Of a DNA stretch of 64,000 nucleotides, positions 1 to 7,588 are shown in pieces. The notes beneath the pieces are model-generated. The model made no database searches. It was given only the letters and a program-made list of their open reading frames with translations, and was not told the origin of the DNA. This stretch comes from Sphingomonadales bacterium (lineage in GTDB: Bacteria; Pseudomonadota; Alphaproteobacteria; Sphingomonadales; Sphingomonadaceae), in the NCBI GenBank assembly GCA_027490095.1, contig JAIXYT010000031.1, positions 1 to 64,000 on the forward strand. The letters run 5' to 3'. Every line of letters begins with the position of its first letter. The stretch's first letter is position 1. A program made the position numbers and the translations under genes.

Positions 1-243
1 CACGCGGCCGTACTTGTCGTGGTAGCAATCCTGCACCTCGACGTCGGCCTGGGTGAAGAAGCGGAAGATCTGGGTGAGGAGGTTGCGCTCATGGTCGGCG
101 AGCTTCTGCGCCCAGTCGCGGCAGTCTTCGCCCAAGGGCACTTCCTCGGGCATCCAGTGGATCTGCTGCTGGCGCTTCCAGAAGTCGTAGGCCCAGGGGT
201 ATTCGAAGGGCTTGTAGACGCGGGATGCTTCGAGGAGGGACAT
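1..243 (-). CDS. nrdB: Ribonucleoside-diphosphate reductase beta subunit, N-terminal part (runs off the window)
   Basis: Only the first 81 codons are present; the gene continues past the left edge. The start is the ATG read on the minus strand from 243. The peptide begins MSLLEASRVYKPFEYPWAYD and contains LADHERNLLTQIFRFFTQ followed by ADVEV, the first helices of the class I R2 ferritin-like fold. Asp67 aligns with the first metal-ligand aspartate of class I R2 proteins. The subunit carries the dimetal/tyrosyl radical cofactor that starts catalysis in NrdA. It lies downstream of nrdA on the same strand, with one unrelated gene (411-1109) between. The family call is secure although most of the protein is missing. 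Confidence 0.93.
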   Translation of the reverse strand, partial: MSLLEASRVYKPFEYPWAYDFWKRQQQIHWMPEEVPLGEDCRDWAQKLADHERNLLTQIFRFFTQADVEVQDCYHDKYGRV

Positions 244-410
244 GGTGGCTTATCCTTGGATGTGAGAGAACGAATATAGAACGACGAGGCGGCGGCGGGT
301 AGGGGTTGGGCGGCCGCGGACGGGGGTGCGACGCCGTGTGCGGGCGATCGCCAGGAGGGTGCGGGTGGCGAGGATTGGGTGGCGGCGGCGGGTCATTGGG
401 TGGGACGCCA

Positions 411-1109
411 TCAGTTGGAACCTCCACCGGGCTGCTGAACGTTGGACCAGTTCATGGCGATCTTCCGTTGGCCCGGCTTCTTTCCCCAGGCCTGCTGTCC
501 CCCTTGGCGGAGCCGTTCGCAAGCTTGCGCGTCAAGTTCGGGGTGGACGCTGGGTTCTATGATTTCGCAACTCTCCAGATTGCCGTCACGATCGACTACA
601 TATTGAAGGGTCACGATGTTCTTTTTCCAGTCGAGCAGAAATTGGGCGAGGGCCGCGTTCTGCTCCGGGTCCTGCATGGCTCGGTCGAAATCGGTCTTGC
701 CGCGCATGATCTGCGACCTGTTCGTCGACGGCTGCGCTTCTTGCTTCGCGTCGGCGGCAACAGTCGGCTGGGGGGCGGCAGGCGACGGCGCGGGCTCATC
801 CGTAAGGACGAACGAAATCCGCTGGGATAGCTGCCGCTGGACGCTGCCGCTGATCGGTTTGAACCTCCCCTTGGCGGTGAGTGTTTCGCACGCCTGGGCG
901 TCGAGGGCGGGGTAGCCGGAGCTTTCCTTGACTTCACAGCCGATGACCTTGCCGTCCGGTGCGACGGTGAGGTCGGTGAGGACCGATGTGCGCTGTTCGG
1001 CGGCGGGCTTTTCCTGCGCGACAACCTCGGCGGCGGGGAATGCCAGCAGTGCGGCAAGGGCCAGCGCCGCAGGCATTTGGATTTGGTTGTTGCGGGACCG
1101 GCGGTGCAT
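411..1109 (-). CDS. Exported protein with two TonB-C-terminal-like domains, between nrdA and nrdB
   Basis: A 232-residue protein with a basic N-terminus and hydrophobic core ending near AAEVVAQ, a likely signal peptide, so it should act in the periplasm. Two similar segments follow: residues ~45-95, with a VAPDGKVIGCEV then ALDAQACETL pattern, and ~170-215, with VDRDGNLESCEI then ELDAQACERL. This pattern (VxxDGxxxxCxV, then LDxxACxxL) is typical of small energy-transducer TonB-C-like domains. There is no TonB-type N-terminal membrane anchor or Pro-rich linker of the usual length, so TonB activity itself is doubtful. An internal ATG at 1076 is an alternative start. It lies between nrdA and nrdB on the same strand and has no obvious role in nucleotide reduction. 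Confidence 0.75.
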   Translation of the reverse strand: MHRRSRNNQIQMPAALALAALLAFPAAEVVAQEKPAAEQRTSVLTDLTVAPDGKVIGCEVKESSGYPALDAQACETLTAKGRFKPISGSVQRQLSQRISFVLTDEPAPSPAAPQPTVAADAKQEAQPSTNRSQIMRGKTDFDRAMQDPEQNAALAQFLLDWKKNIVTLQYVVDRDGNLESCEIIEPSVHPELDAQACERLRQGGQQAWGKKPGQRKIAMNWSNVQQPGGGSN

Positions 1110-1112
1110 GGT

Positions 1113-1146
1113 CGGCACGAGGTCCCGGATCAAGTCCGGGGCGACG
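1113..1146. repeat. REP-like palindrome, family A copy 1
   Basis: The stem CCCGGA / TCCGGG (1124-1129 and 1135-1140) is flanked by CGGCACGAGGT on one side and GGCGACG on the other. The flanks are the same as in the copy at 19942-19974, where the stem sequence has changed but pairing is kept. It sits four bases upstream of the start codon of the minus-strand gene ending at 1109. Confidence 0.6.
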
Positions 1147-1164
1147 CGCTTGCTGTTCGAGGGT

Positions 1165-1185
1165 GCAGGGAAATCATTTCCCTGC
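1165..1185. repeat. Perfect 10-bp-arm palindrome after nrdA (REP-like, family B)
   Basis: Arms GCAGGGAAAT and ATTTCCCTGC surround a single C. It lies 14 bases past the nrdA stop codon and has no T-tract, so it is not a classical intrinsic terminator, though it could protect the nrdA mRNA 3' end. The surrounding GGGTGCAGGG...CCCTGCC context recurs at 6779-6805. Confidence 0.5.
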
Positions 1186-1198
1186 CCGCCGGAGGCAT

Positions 1199-3082
1199 TT
1201 ACTGACATGCCAAGCATTCGTCGTAGTTCTTCACTTCGACTTCGATCTGCCTGAGTTCCGGGGTGTTGTCCGCCTCGACCGCGCCGGCGAAGCCTGCGCG
1301 CTGGATGGACTTGGAGCGCAGGTAGTAGAGGGACTTGATGCCGAGTTCCCAGGCGCGGAAGTGGAGCATGAGGAGGTCCCATTTTTCCACGTCGGCGGGG
1401 ATGAAGAGGTTCAGGGACTGGGCCTGGTCGATGTAGGGGGTGCGGTCTCCGGCGAGTTCGAGGAGCCAGCGCTGGTCGATTTCGAAGGCGGTGCGGAAGG
1501 TGGCCTTCTCGTCGGCGTCGAGGAAATCGAGGTGCTGGACGGAGCCGCCCTGTTCGAGGATGGAGTTCCAGACCGCGTCGGCGTTTTTCGCCTTTTCGAT
1601 CAGCAGCTTCTCGAGATAGGGGTTCTTGACCACGAAGCTGCCCGACAGCGTCTTGTGGGTGTAGATGTTGGCGGGGATCGGCTCGATGCAGGCCGAGGTG
1701 CCGCCGCAGATGATGCTGATGGAGGCGGTTGGGGCGATTGCCATCTTGCAGGAGAAGCGCTCCATCACGCCGCGGTCGGCGGCGTCCGGGCAGGGGCCGC
1801 GTTCGGCGGCGAGCAGCATGGAGGCTTCGTCGACCTTGCCCTTGATGTGGCGGAACATCTTCAGGTTCCAGGACTTGGCGATCGCGCTTTCGAAGGGGAT
1901 GCCGCGGGCCTGGTAGAAGCTGTGGAGGCCCATGACGCCGAGGCCCACGGAGCGTTCGCGGTCAGCCGAGTATTTGGCGCGGGCCATTTCGGTTGGGGCG
2001 CGGTCGATATAGTCGGTGAGCACATTGTCGAGGAAGCGCATGACGTCCTCGATGAAGCGGGGGTCCGTGTTCCACTGGTCCCAGGTTTCGAAATTGAGGC
2101 TGGAGAGGCAGCAGACGGCGGTGCGGTCGTTGCCGAGGTGGTCGACGCCGGTGGGCAGCGTGATTTCCGAGCAGAGGTTGGAGGTGGAGACCTTGAGGCC
2201 GAGCTCGCGGTGGTGCTTCGGCATGGTGTTGTTCACATGGTCGATGAAGATGATGTAGGGCTCGCCGGTGGCGAGGCGGGTTTCGACCAGCTTCTGGAAG
2301 AGGGCGCGGGCGTCGACTGCCCCACGCTTTTCGCCCGTCTTGGGCGAGACGAGATCGAATTCGGAGCCGTTGCGGACGGCCTCCATGAAGGCGTCGGTGA
2401 CGAGGACGCCGTGGTGGAGGTTCAGCGCCTTGCGGTTGAAGTCTCCGCTGGGTTTGCGGATTTCGAGGAACTCCTCGATCTCGGGGTGGTTGATGTCGAG
2501 GTAGACGGCGGCGCTGCCACGGCGGAGGCTGCCCTGGCTGATGGCGAGGGTGAGCGAATCCATGACGCGGACGAAGGGGATGATGCCCGAGGTCTTGCCG
2601 TTGAGGCCGACGGGTTCACCGATGCCGCGGACGCGGCCCCAGTAGGTGCCGATGCCGCCGCCGCGGGCTGCGAGCCACACATTCTCGTTCCAGGTGCCGA
2701 CGATTCCTTCGAGGCTGTCGGAGACGGAGTTGAGGTAGCAGCTGATGGGGAGGCCGCGCCCGGTGCCGCCGTTGGAGAGGACGGGGGTGGCGGGCATGAA
2801 CCAGAGGTTGGAGATGTAATCGTAGAGGCGCTGGGCGTGCTCGGCATCGTCGGCGTAGGCGGCGGCGACCCGGGCGAAGAGATCCTGGCAGGTTTCGCCG
2901 GGGAGGAGGTAGCGGTCCTTGAGGGTTTCCTTGCCGAAATCGGTGAGGAGGGAGTCGCGCGACGGATCCGTCTTCACGGGGAAGCGGGGGCCGTAGATGG
3001 CGTGGCTGTCGGGCTTGGCGTCCGGCTTGGCGGCGGTTGTGACGTCGCCTTCGGGAGGCGTTTCGCTGCGCTGGAAGTCCAT
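1199..3082 (-). CDS. nrdA: Ribonucleoside-diphosphate reductase alpha subunit, class Ia
   Basis: A 627-residue catalytic subunit that reduces ribonucleotides to deoxyribonucleotides. Active-site elements are visible: redox cysteine in LPISCYLN (Cys115), the Asn-x-Cys-x-Glu core in SNLCSEI (Asn302, thiyl Cys304, Glu306), the second redox cysteine in TAVCCLSSLN (324/325) and a C-terminal CLAC motif (623/626) that shuttles electrons from thioredoxin or glutaredoxin. The family core begins within ~60 residues of the start, so the usual N-terminal ATP-cone (overall activity site) is absent. Two adjacent ATGs lie at 3085 and 3082; the AGAGGGG ribosome site is better spaced from 3082. Transcription continues towards nrdB. 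Candidate NrdR boxes lie upstream. Confidence 0.95.
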   Translation of the reverse strand: MDFQRSETPPEGDVTTAAKPDAKPDSHAIYGPRFPVKTDPSRDSLLTDFGKETLKDRYLLPGETCQDLFARVAAAYADDAEHAQRLYDYISNLWFMPATPVLSNGGTGRGLPISCYLNSVSDSLEGIVGTWNENVWLAARGGGIGTYWGRVRGIGEPVGLNGKTSGIIPFVRVMDSLTLAISQGSLRRGSAAVYLDINHPEIEEFLEIRKPSGDFNRKALNLHHGVLVTDAFMEAVRNGSEFDLVSPKTGEKRGAVDARALFQKLVETRLATGEPYIIFIDHVNNTMPKHHRELGLKVSTSNLCSEITLPTGVDHLGNDRTAVCCLSSLNFETWDQWNTDPRFIEDVMRFLDNVLTDYIDRAPTEMARAKYSADRERSVGLGVMGLHSFYQARGIPFESAIAKSWNLKMFRHIKGKVDEASMLLAAERGPCPDAADRGVMERFSCKMAIAPTASISIICGGTSACIEPIPANIYTHKTLSGSFVVKNPYLEKLLIEKAKNADAVWNSILEQGGSVQHLDFLDADEKATFRTAFEIDQRWLLELAGDRTPYIDQAQSLNLFIPADVEKWDLLMLHFRAWELGIKSLYYLRSKSIQRAGFAGAVEADNTPELRQIEVEVKNYDECLACQ

Positions 3083-3213
3083 CATGATCCCCTCTTGTCC
3101 CAATCTTGTTTCCGGGCGGTCCGGGGCATCTCCCACGGCCAACCATCTTAGTCGTTCTTGCCTGATTCTGCGATGCGAAAACCAGCCCTGTGACGGGGGA
3201 TGCACCCGGATCA

Positions 3214-3261
3214 GACACAATTTGTGGGGGCCGATCCCGCCCCCGCTACTAGGGATAGTGC
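3214..3261 (-). promoter_or_regulatory. Candidate pair of NrdR boxes upstream of nrdA
   Basis: The nrdA-fumA intergenic region (3083-3506) holds no credible gene but has two dyads. One is an 11-bp palindrome CACAATTTGTG (3216-3226). The other is ACTA-N4-TAGT-like (3248-3259), which on the minus strand reads CTATCCCTAG. Their centres are ~32 bp apart, close to the three-helical-turn spacing known for paired NrdR boxes. The second fits the CWATATaTWG core at 7 of 10 positions; the first is shorter than the consensus. This is pattern-based inference. Confidence 0.4.
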
Positions 3262-3506
3262 CAAAACCCTGTCGCGTGACAAGGGGGAATTTTCGGTTCC
3301 GGGCATTTCCGAAGGGGGCTGTGACAATGATGTCCAAGCGCCCTGCCCTTCTTGCGGGACGGGGCGGGGAAGCGCCAGCGGGGATTGCCGTTCGGGGGCC
3401 TTCTTCGACATTTCATGCACAGAATTCGCGAGGTTTGACCGGGGTCTTTCCGGCGGACTTGAAAGCGGGCTAGACGGGCGCCGACCAAGACTATCGGAGA
3501 GACGAC

Positions 3507-5021
3507 GTGAGCCTGATCCGCAGTGCCGATGTGATCGAGAGCGTGGCCGATGCGCTGCAGCACATCAGTTACTTCCACCCGCTGGATTATATCGAGGCGC
3601 TGGGGGCGGCCTATGAACTGGAGGAGAGCCCGGCGGCGAAGGATGCGATTGCGCAGATCCTGACGAACAGCCGGATGTGTGCCGAGGGGCATCGGCCGAT
3701 CTGCCAGGACACGGGGATTGTCGCCGCCTTCGTGAAGGTGGGGATGGGGGTGCGCTGGGAAGGCGACATGACGCTGGACCAGATGATCAACGAGGGGGTT
3801 CGGCGGGGCTATGGGCACCCGGACAACAAGCTGAGGGCCTCGATCGTGGCGGACCCGGCGTTCGGGCGGGTGAACACGCGGGACAATACGCCGGCGGTTA
3901 TCCATGTGGAGATGGTGCCCGGCGACCATCTGGAGATTGCGCTGGCGGCGAAGGGGGGCGGGAGCGAGAACAAGAGCAAGTTCGTGATGCTGAACCCGAG
4001 CGATTCGATCGTGGACTGGGTGGTGAAGACGGTGCCGTTGATGGGGGCCGGCTGGTGCCCGCCGGGGATGCTGGGGATCGGGATCGGGGGGACGGCCGAG
4101 AAGGCGATGTGCCTTGCCAAGGAAAGCCTGATGGGGCCGATCGACATGGCGGCGCTGAAGGCGCGGGGGCCTGCGAACAGGATCGAGGAATTGCGGATCG
4201 AGATTTATGATGCGGTGAATGCGCTGGGCATCGGGGCGCAGGGGCTGGGGGGGTTGAGCACCATATTGGACGTGAAGATCCTGGATTATCCGACGCATGC
4301 GGCCTCGAAGCCGGTTGCGATGATCCCGAACTGTGCGGCGACGCGGCATGCGCATGTGCATCTGGATGGGAGCGGGCCGGCCTATCTGCCGGCGCCAGAT
4401 TTGAGCAAGTGGCCGAAGGTGGACTGGAAGCCTTCGCCGGAGGCTGTGCGGGTGGACCTGGATGCGCTGACGCCGGAGATTGTGGCGAGCTGGAAGCCGG
4501 GGGACCGGCTGTTGCTGAATGGGAAAATGCTGACGGGGCGGGATGCGGCGCACAAGCGGATGGTGGACATGCTGGCCAAAGGCGAGACGCTGCCGGTGAA
4601 CTTTACCAATCGCGTGATCTATTATGTGGGCCCGGTGGACCCGGTGCGGGACGAGGTGGTTGGGCCGGCAGGACCCACGACTGCGACGCGGATGGACAAG
4701 TTCACCGAGACGATGCTGGCGGAGACCGGCCTGATCGCGATGGTGGGGAAGGCCGAGCGGGGGCCTGCGGGGATCGAGGCGATCGCGAAGCACAAGGCGG
4801 CCTATCTGATGGCGGTGGGGGGCGCGGCCTATCTGGTGGCGCGGGCCATCAAGGGGTCGCGGGTGGTGGCCTTCGAGGATCTGGGGATGGAGGCCATCTA
4901 CGAGTTCGAGGTGAAGGACATGCCGGTGACGGTGGCGGTGGATTCGGCGGGGACGAGCGTGCACGCGACAGGGCCTGCGGAATGGGCCCAAAGGGCGGCT
5001 GCGGTTAGCGCGCAGCGCTAA
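3507..5021 (+). CDS. fumA: Fumarate hydratase, class I
   Basis: A 504-residue [4Fe-4S] fumarase interconverting fumarate and malate in the TCA cycle. Visible hallmarks are the N-terminal HRPICQDTG segment with Cys66, the GGGSENKSKF motif, GAGWCPPGMLGIGIGG and the IPNCAATRHAHVHLDGSG segment with another cluster cysteine near residue 276. The C-terminal domain, from about residue 330, carries ARDAAHKRM-like and GPTTATRMD segments. Length fits the two-domain single-chain class I enzymes. The start is GTG, preceded by GGAGAG at suitable distance. It is transcribed divergently from nrdA and has no operon partner. The enzyme is oxygen-sensitive in general, and no class II fumC is seen nearby. Confidence 0.96.
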   Translation: MSLIRSADVIESVADALQHISYFHPLDYIEALGAAYELEESPAAKDAIAQILTNSRMCAEGHRPICQDTGIVAAFVKVGMGVRWEGDMTLDQMINEGVRRGYGHPDNKLRASIVADPAFGRVNTRDNTPAVIHVEMVPGDHLEIALAAKGGGSENKSKFVMLNPSDSIVDWVVKTVPLMGAGWCPPGMLGIGIGGTAEKAMCLAKESLMGPIDMAALKARGPANRIEELRIEIYDAVNALGIGAQGLGGLSTILDVKILDYPTHAASKPVAMIPNCAATRHAHVHLDGSGPAYLPAPDLSKWPKVDWKPSPEAVRVDLDALTPEIVASWKPGDRLLLNGKMLTGRDAAHKRMVDMLAKGETLPVNFTNRVIYYVGPVDPVRDEVVGPAGPTTATRMDKFTETMLAETGLIAMVGKAERGPAGIEAIAKHKAAYLMAVGGAAYLVARAIKGSRVVAFEDLGMEAIYEFEVKDMPVTVAVDSAGTSVHATGPAEWAQRAAAVSAQR

Positions 5022-5055
5022 TCCGCAGACTCGCCCGGGGCCCGGCCGGCGGGGC

Positions 5056-5073
5056 GTGGGCCAGCAGGCCCAC
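5056..5073. repeat. Stem-loop downstream of fumA
   Basis: GTGGGCC and GGCCCAC separated by AGCA, 35 bases past the fumA stop. There is no T-run, so termination here would be Rho-dependent or it may only stabilise the mRNA end. It marks roughly the last high-GC sequence before the AT-rich island. Confidence 0.4.
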
Positions 5074-5242
5074 GAACCCGACCGACGCGCGGGCTTTGCC
5101 CGCAATCCTCTTTCTGAATTCTATTGGCGAGCGGACCCGGCAACTTTGCCCGCAGCCGCTGGTACTAATGCAAGCGGCAGCTGAGAGGAGGGTGCCGCCG
5201 TCGGACCAAACAGGACCTCCTGAAAGTCTATAGGGACTAGAG

Positions 5243-6298
5243 TCAAGATTTGAGAAGATTCTCCATGGCCTGAGTCTCAGCCAAATTTAACTGCTCTAAA
5301 GCCTTTTTAATGTTTTCAACAGCGGCTGCTCGATCAGCAAGCAGCTTATCACGCTGGGTTGTCAGCGCGACAAAATCATCATCATTAGAAGGCACCCCCT
5401 TCGCTGAAAGCTGAGAAATGGCCTCATTTATCGAAGTGAGCGCTGCGTCAAAGGGCTTGGGCACCGCTTCAAGCTGGGCCATGATATGGCTGCGATGACA
5501 TGAAAATACAGATACGATCCGAGGAGCGAGTCTCTCCTTACTGAGTTCCTTTACTTCTTGCGTAAGGCGCACACCTTCTTGTTCGTATTTTCGAGACAGT
5601 TCTCGCGCCTTCGATTCGACCTTTTTTGCTTCTTCTACCTTGCTTTTAACAATAACAGACGGCAAAGACAAAGAAAATTCTTGCCTCTTCATTTCTGAAG
5701 TTGGCACATCTAGTGCAACGCTTACTGTGTCCATCCGCACTTCAGGTATGCCAATTACAATTCGCTGCTCCTCCATGAACGGCTCCGGAACATCTAGCCA
5801 AGTCTCATCCCACCAACCCGTGCACTCAGGTATCGGCTTACTCCAAGACGGTCCTGTACATTTAACTCGCCAAATTGGAGCGCCAGGTATTCGCTTCATC
5901 CGAATGGAAGGCGTATGAAATATAATGTCACTACTTTTCATTGTAATCTGAGGTACATCGAACCTGATATCGCGACGCTCCATGCCGAATTGGGGAACGT
6001 CAAGTGAAAATCCCACTTCTCGCATTTCGATTTCTATAATAAATAGCTTACCAATCTCACGTCCTATTGTTCCACCAACGGCTCCGCCTACCGGTCCAGC
6101 AATATATGTTCCGGCTGCCGCGCCTGCAGATGCGCCAATAATTTCCGCCAAATCGTCATCGTCTTCAAGATCAACGGCAGCGTCACGAGTGTCTTCTTGA
6201 GCGCGTGTTGCAAATGCTTCGGCTTTTGAGGCAGCAAATGCCTCCACTTCTGCTATCGCATCATTGAACTGTTGCTGCTCCACTTCACACTGCATCAT
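5243..6298 (-). CDS. Unrecognised protein with glycine zipper and seven 14-residue repeats
   Basis: I do not recognise this 351-residue protein. Layout: an acidic, probably helical N-terminus (1-52); a Gly/Ala-rich zipper-like segment (55-83, GASAGAAAG... GGAVGGTIG); a repeat region (92-216) built on M-[KRE]-x-x-x-[IVF]-x-[FLI]-x-[VTI]-P-x-x-x with repeats starting at Met92, 106, 120, 134 (holding a ~27-residue insert with Cys147 and Cys159), 175, 189 and 203; then a long charged coiled-coil-like C-terminus (217-351). No signal peptide is seen. The alternating hydrophobic strand plus Pro suggests short beta-strand repeats, with the Gly segment as a possible membrane insertion element. ATG at 6298 has GGGGAG upstream; a longer start at 6331 is possible. 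Codon use is clearly AT-richer than neighbours, suggesting transfer. Confidence 0.8.
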   Translation of the reverse strand: MMQCEVEQQQFNDAIAEVEAFAASKAEAFATRAQEDTRDAAVDLEDDDDLAEIIGASAGAAAGTYIAGPVGGAVGGTIGREIGKLFIIEIEMREVGFSLDVPQFGMERRDIRFDVPQITMKSSDIIFHTPSIRMKRIPGAPIWRVKCTGPSWSKPIPECTGWWDETWLDVPEPFMEEQRIVIGIPEVRMDTVSVALDVPTSEMKRQEFSLSLPSVIVKSKVEEAKKVESKARELSRKYEQEGVRLTQEVKELSKERLAPRIVSVFSCHRSHIMAQLEAVPKPFDAALTSINEAISQLSAKGVPSNDDDFVALTTQRDKLLADRAAAVENIKKALEQLNLAETQAMENLLKS

Positions 6299-6331
6299 GA
6301 ATCTCCCCGAAAGTTGGTCAGATAAACTCAT

Positions 6332-6760
6332 CGCCCCACTAGGTCGAAAGGCTGCCGCATATACGGCTTACTCCGCCCTCACAATTTACGTCGAAAAAAC
6401 TGTCAAGATTGGAGCGACACTACTGCAATTGGGCGATGATGTTTGTTGGCGCAAGGCTAAATGGATGCGCCTCATTCAACACCGAATCAGGCCCTACGGA
6501 TTGCTCCATTAAGGTAGGATCCGGCGTATCCGACCAATTGTCAATGTTGCAGATGGCTAAAAGCAAGATTGAATTATTCAATCGACGATATCGCAATACC
6601 CTGAAAATTGAGCACTTTTAACGGAATACCCGATCAGACCTAAAGCAACGATAGACTGGCCTTTTGCAGCATCCTGTGAGGACGAGATTGCAGAATATCG
6701 TCCCCTTAGATTGACCTTTATTTTATCAGTAATGCCAAAAAGCACTAATTGTTACTCGAC
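6332..6760. other. AT-rich intergenic region without a credible gene
   Basis: About 430 bases of visibly AT-rich sequence continuing the island of 5104-6331. The short reading frames here lack ribosome sites, recognisable motifs and the codon pattern of the region, so I call none. A weak stem (GGACGA / TCGTCC, 6679-6703) is present. No tRNA fragment, integrase or direct repeat marking an attachment site was found. Confidence 0.55.
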
Positions 6761-6782
6761 CATGATCGGACTTTTGGGGGTG

Positions 6783-6825
6783 CAGGGGACCATATGTCCC
6801 CTGCCTGGTCCAGGGCGGAGCCCTG
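6783..6825. repeat. REP-like double hairpin (family B)
   Basis: Two adjacent stem-loops: CAGGGGAC-CATAT-GTCCCCTG (6783-6803) and CCAGGGC-GGA-GCCCTGG (6809-6825). They mark the return to high GC at the right edge of the AT-rich island and lie about 50 bases upstream of the HAD gene. The first hairpin shares its GGTGCAGGG/CCCTGCC frame with the palindrome at 1165-1185. Confidence 0.55.
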
Positions 6826-6874
6826 GTTGCCGCAGGCGCTTGGGTTCGGGTCGCGGGGGCGGTATCGGCCTTGC

Positions 6875-7579
6875 ATGGATGCTCTGACACCTTCCGCCCG
6901 CCCTGCCCTTTCGTCGGGTGGGTTTACCCTGCCGCGCCCGCAGGCCTTGTTGCTCGACATGGATGGGCTGCTGATCGACACGGAGCGGTTGTATCTGGAG
7001 GTCAACGTGCTGGCGGCGGCGGAGTTGGGCTATGCCCTGGCGCCGGAGACAAACCTGGGGATGGTGGGGGTGGCGATCGATGGGTGCCGGCGGTTGCTGG
7101 CGGAGACCCATGGAGCGGCGTTTCCGTTCGAGCGGTTTCGGGACCTTGGGTATGAGCTGCTTGAGGCTCGCATGAAGGATGGGGTGCCGGTGAAGCCGGG
7201 GGCCCTGGAGCTGGTGGCCTGGGCGAAGGGCGAGGGGCTGCCGGTGGCGGTGGCGACGTCTACGCGGCGCGAACGGGCGCGGCATCACCTGGAGCGGGTG
7301 GATCTGCTGCATCGGCTGGATGCCCTGGTGACTCGGGATGATGTGGTGGCGGCAAAGCCTGCGCCGGAGCCGTATCTGACGGCCGCGGCGCGGTTGGGGG
7401 TGGCGCCGGGGTCTGCGCTGGCGCTGGAAGATTCGGCGAACGGGGTGCGGTCTGCGGCGGCGGCCGGGGTGCCGGTGGTGATGGTGCCGGATGTGCTGGC
7501 GCCGACGGAGGAGTTGCGGGGGCTTGCGCTGGGGGTGGTGCCGGATCTGCACCATGTGCTGGCGCTGTTGCGCGGCTGA
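6875..7579 (+). CDS. HAD-superfamily phosphatase (beta-phosphoglucomutase/phosphatase type)
   Basis: A 234-residue cytosolic hydrolase. Motif I is LLDMDGLLIDTE with nucleophile Asp28 and Asp30; motif II lies in AVATSTRR; motif III is the Lys in VVAAKPAPEPY; motif IV is ALEDSANGV. An alpha-helical C1 cap lies between motifs I and II, as in the beta-phosphoglucomutase / phosphoglycolate-phosphatase / CbbY group that dephosphorylates small sugar phosphates. The substrate cannot be read from sequence. ATG at 6875 is chosen because the open frame upstream covers the REP-like hairpins and has no family similarity. It is convergent with the regulator that follows. Confidence 0.88.
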   Translation: MDALTPSARPALSSGGFTLPRPQALLLDMDGLLIDTERLYLEVNVLAAAELGYALAPETNLGMVGVAIDGCRRLLAETHGAAFPFERFRDLGYELLEARMKDGVPVKPGALELVAWAKGEGLPVAVATSTRRERARHHLERVDLLHRLDALVTRDDVVAAKPAPEPYLTAAARLGVAPGSALALEDSANGVRSAAAAGVPVVMVPDVLAPTEELRGLALGVVPDLHHVLALLRG

Positions 7580-7588
7580 GGGGCGGGC

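Noticed and set aside
986-3151. A 721-codon plus-strand open frame opposite nrdA
   Set aside because: It is the shadow of nrdA in GC-rich DNA; its product is low-complexity Gly/Ala/Val/Asp with no family features.
3249-5105. A 618-codon minus-strand frame opposite fumA
   Set aside because: Shadow of fumA; Arg/His/Pro-rich translation typical of antisense of high-GC genes.
6409-6621. A 70-codon frame in the AT-rich island
   Set aside because: No ribosome site, no recognisable motif, and no sign of the codon pattern of a real gene.
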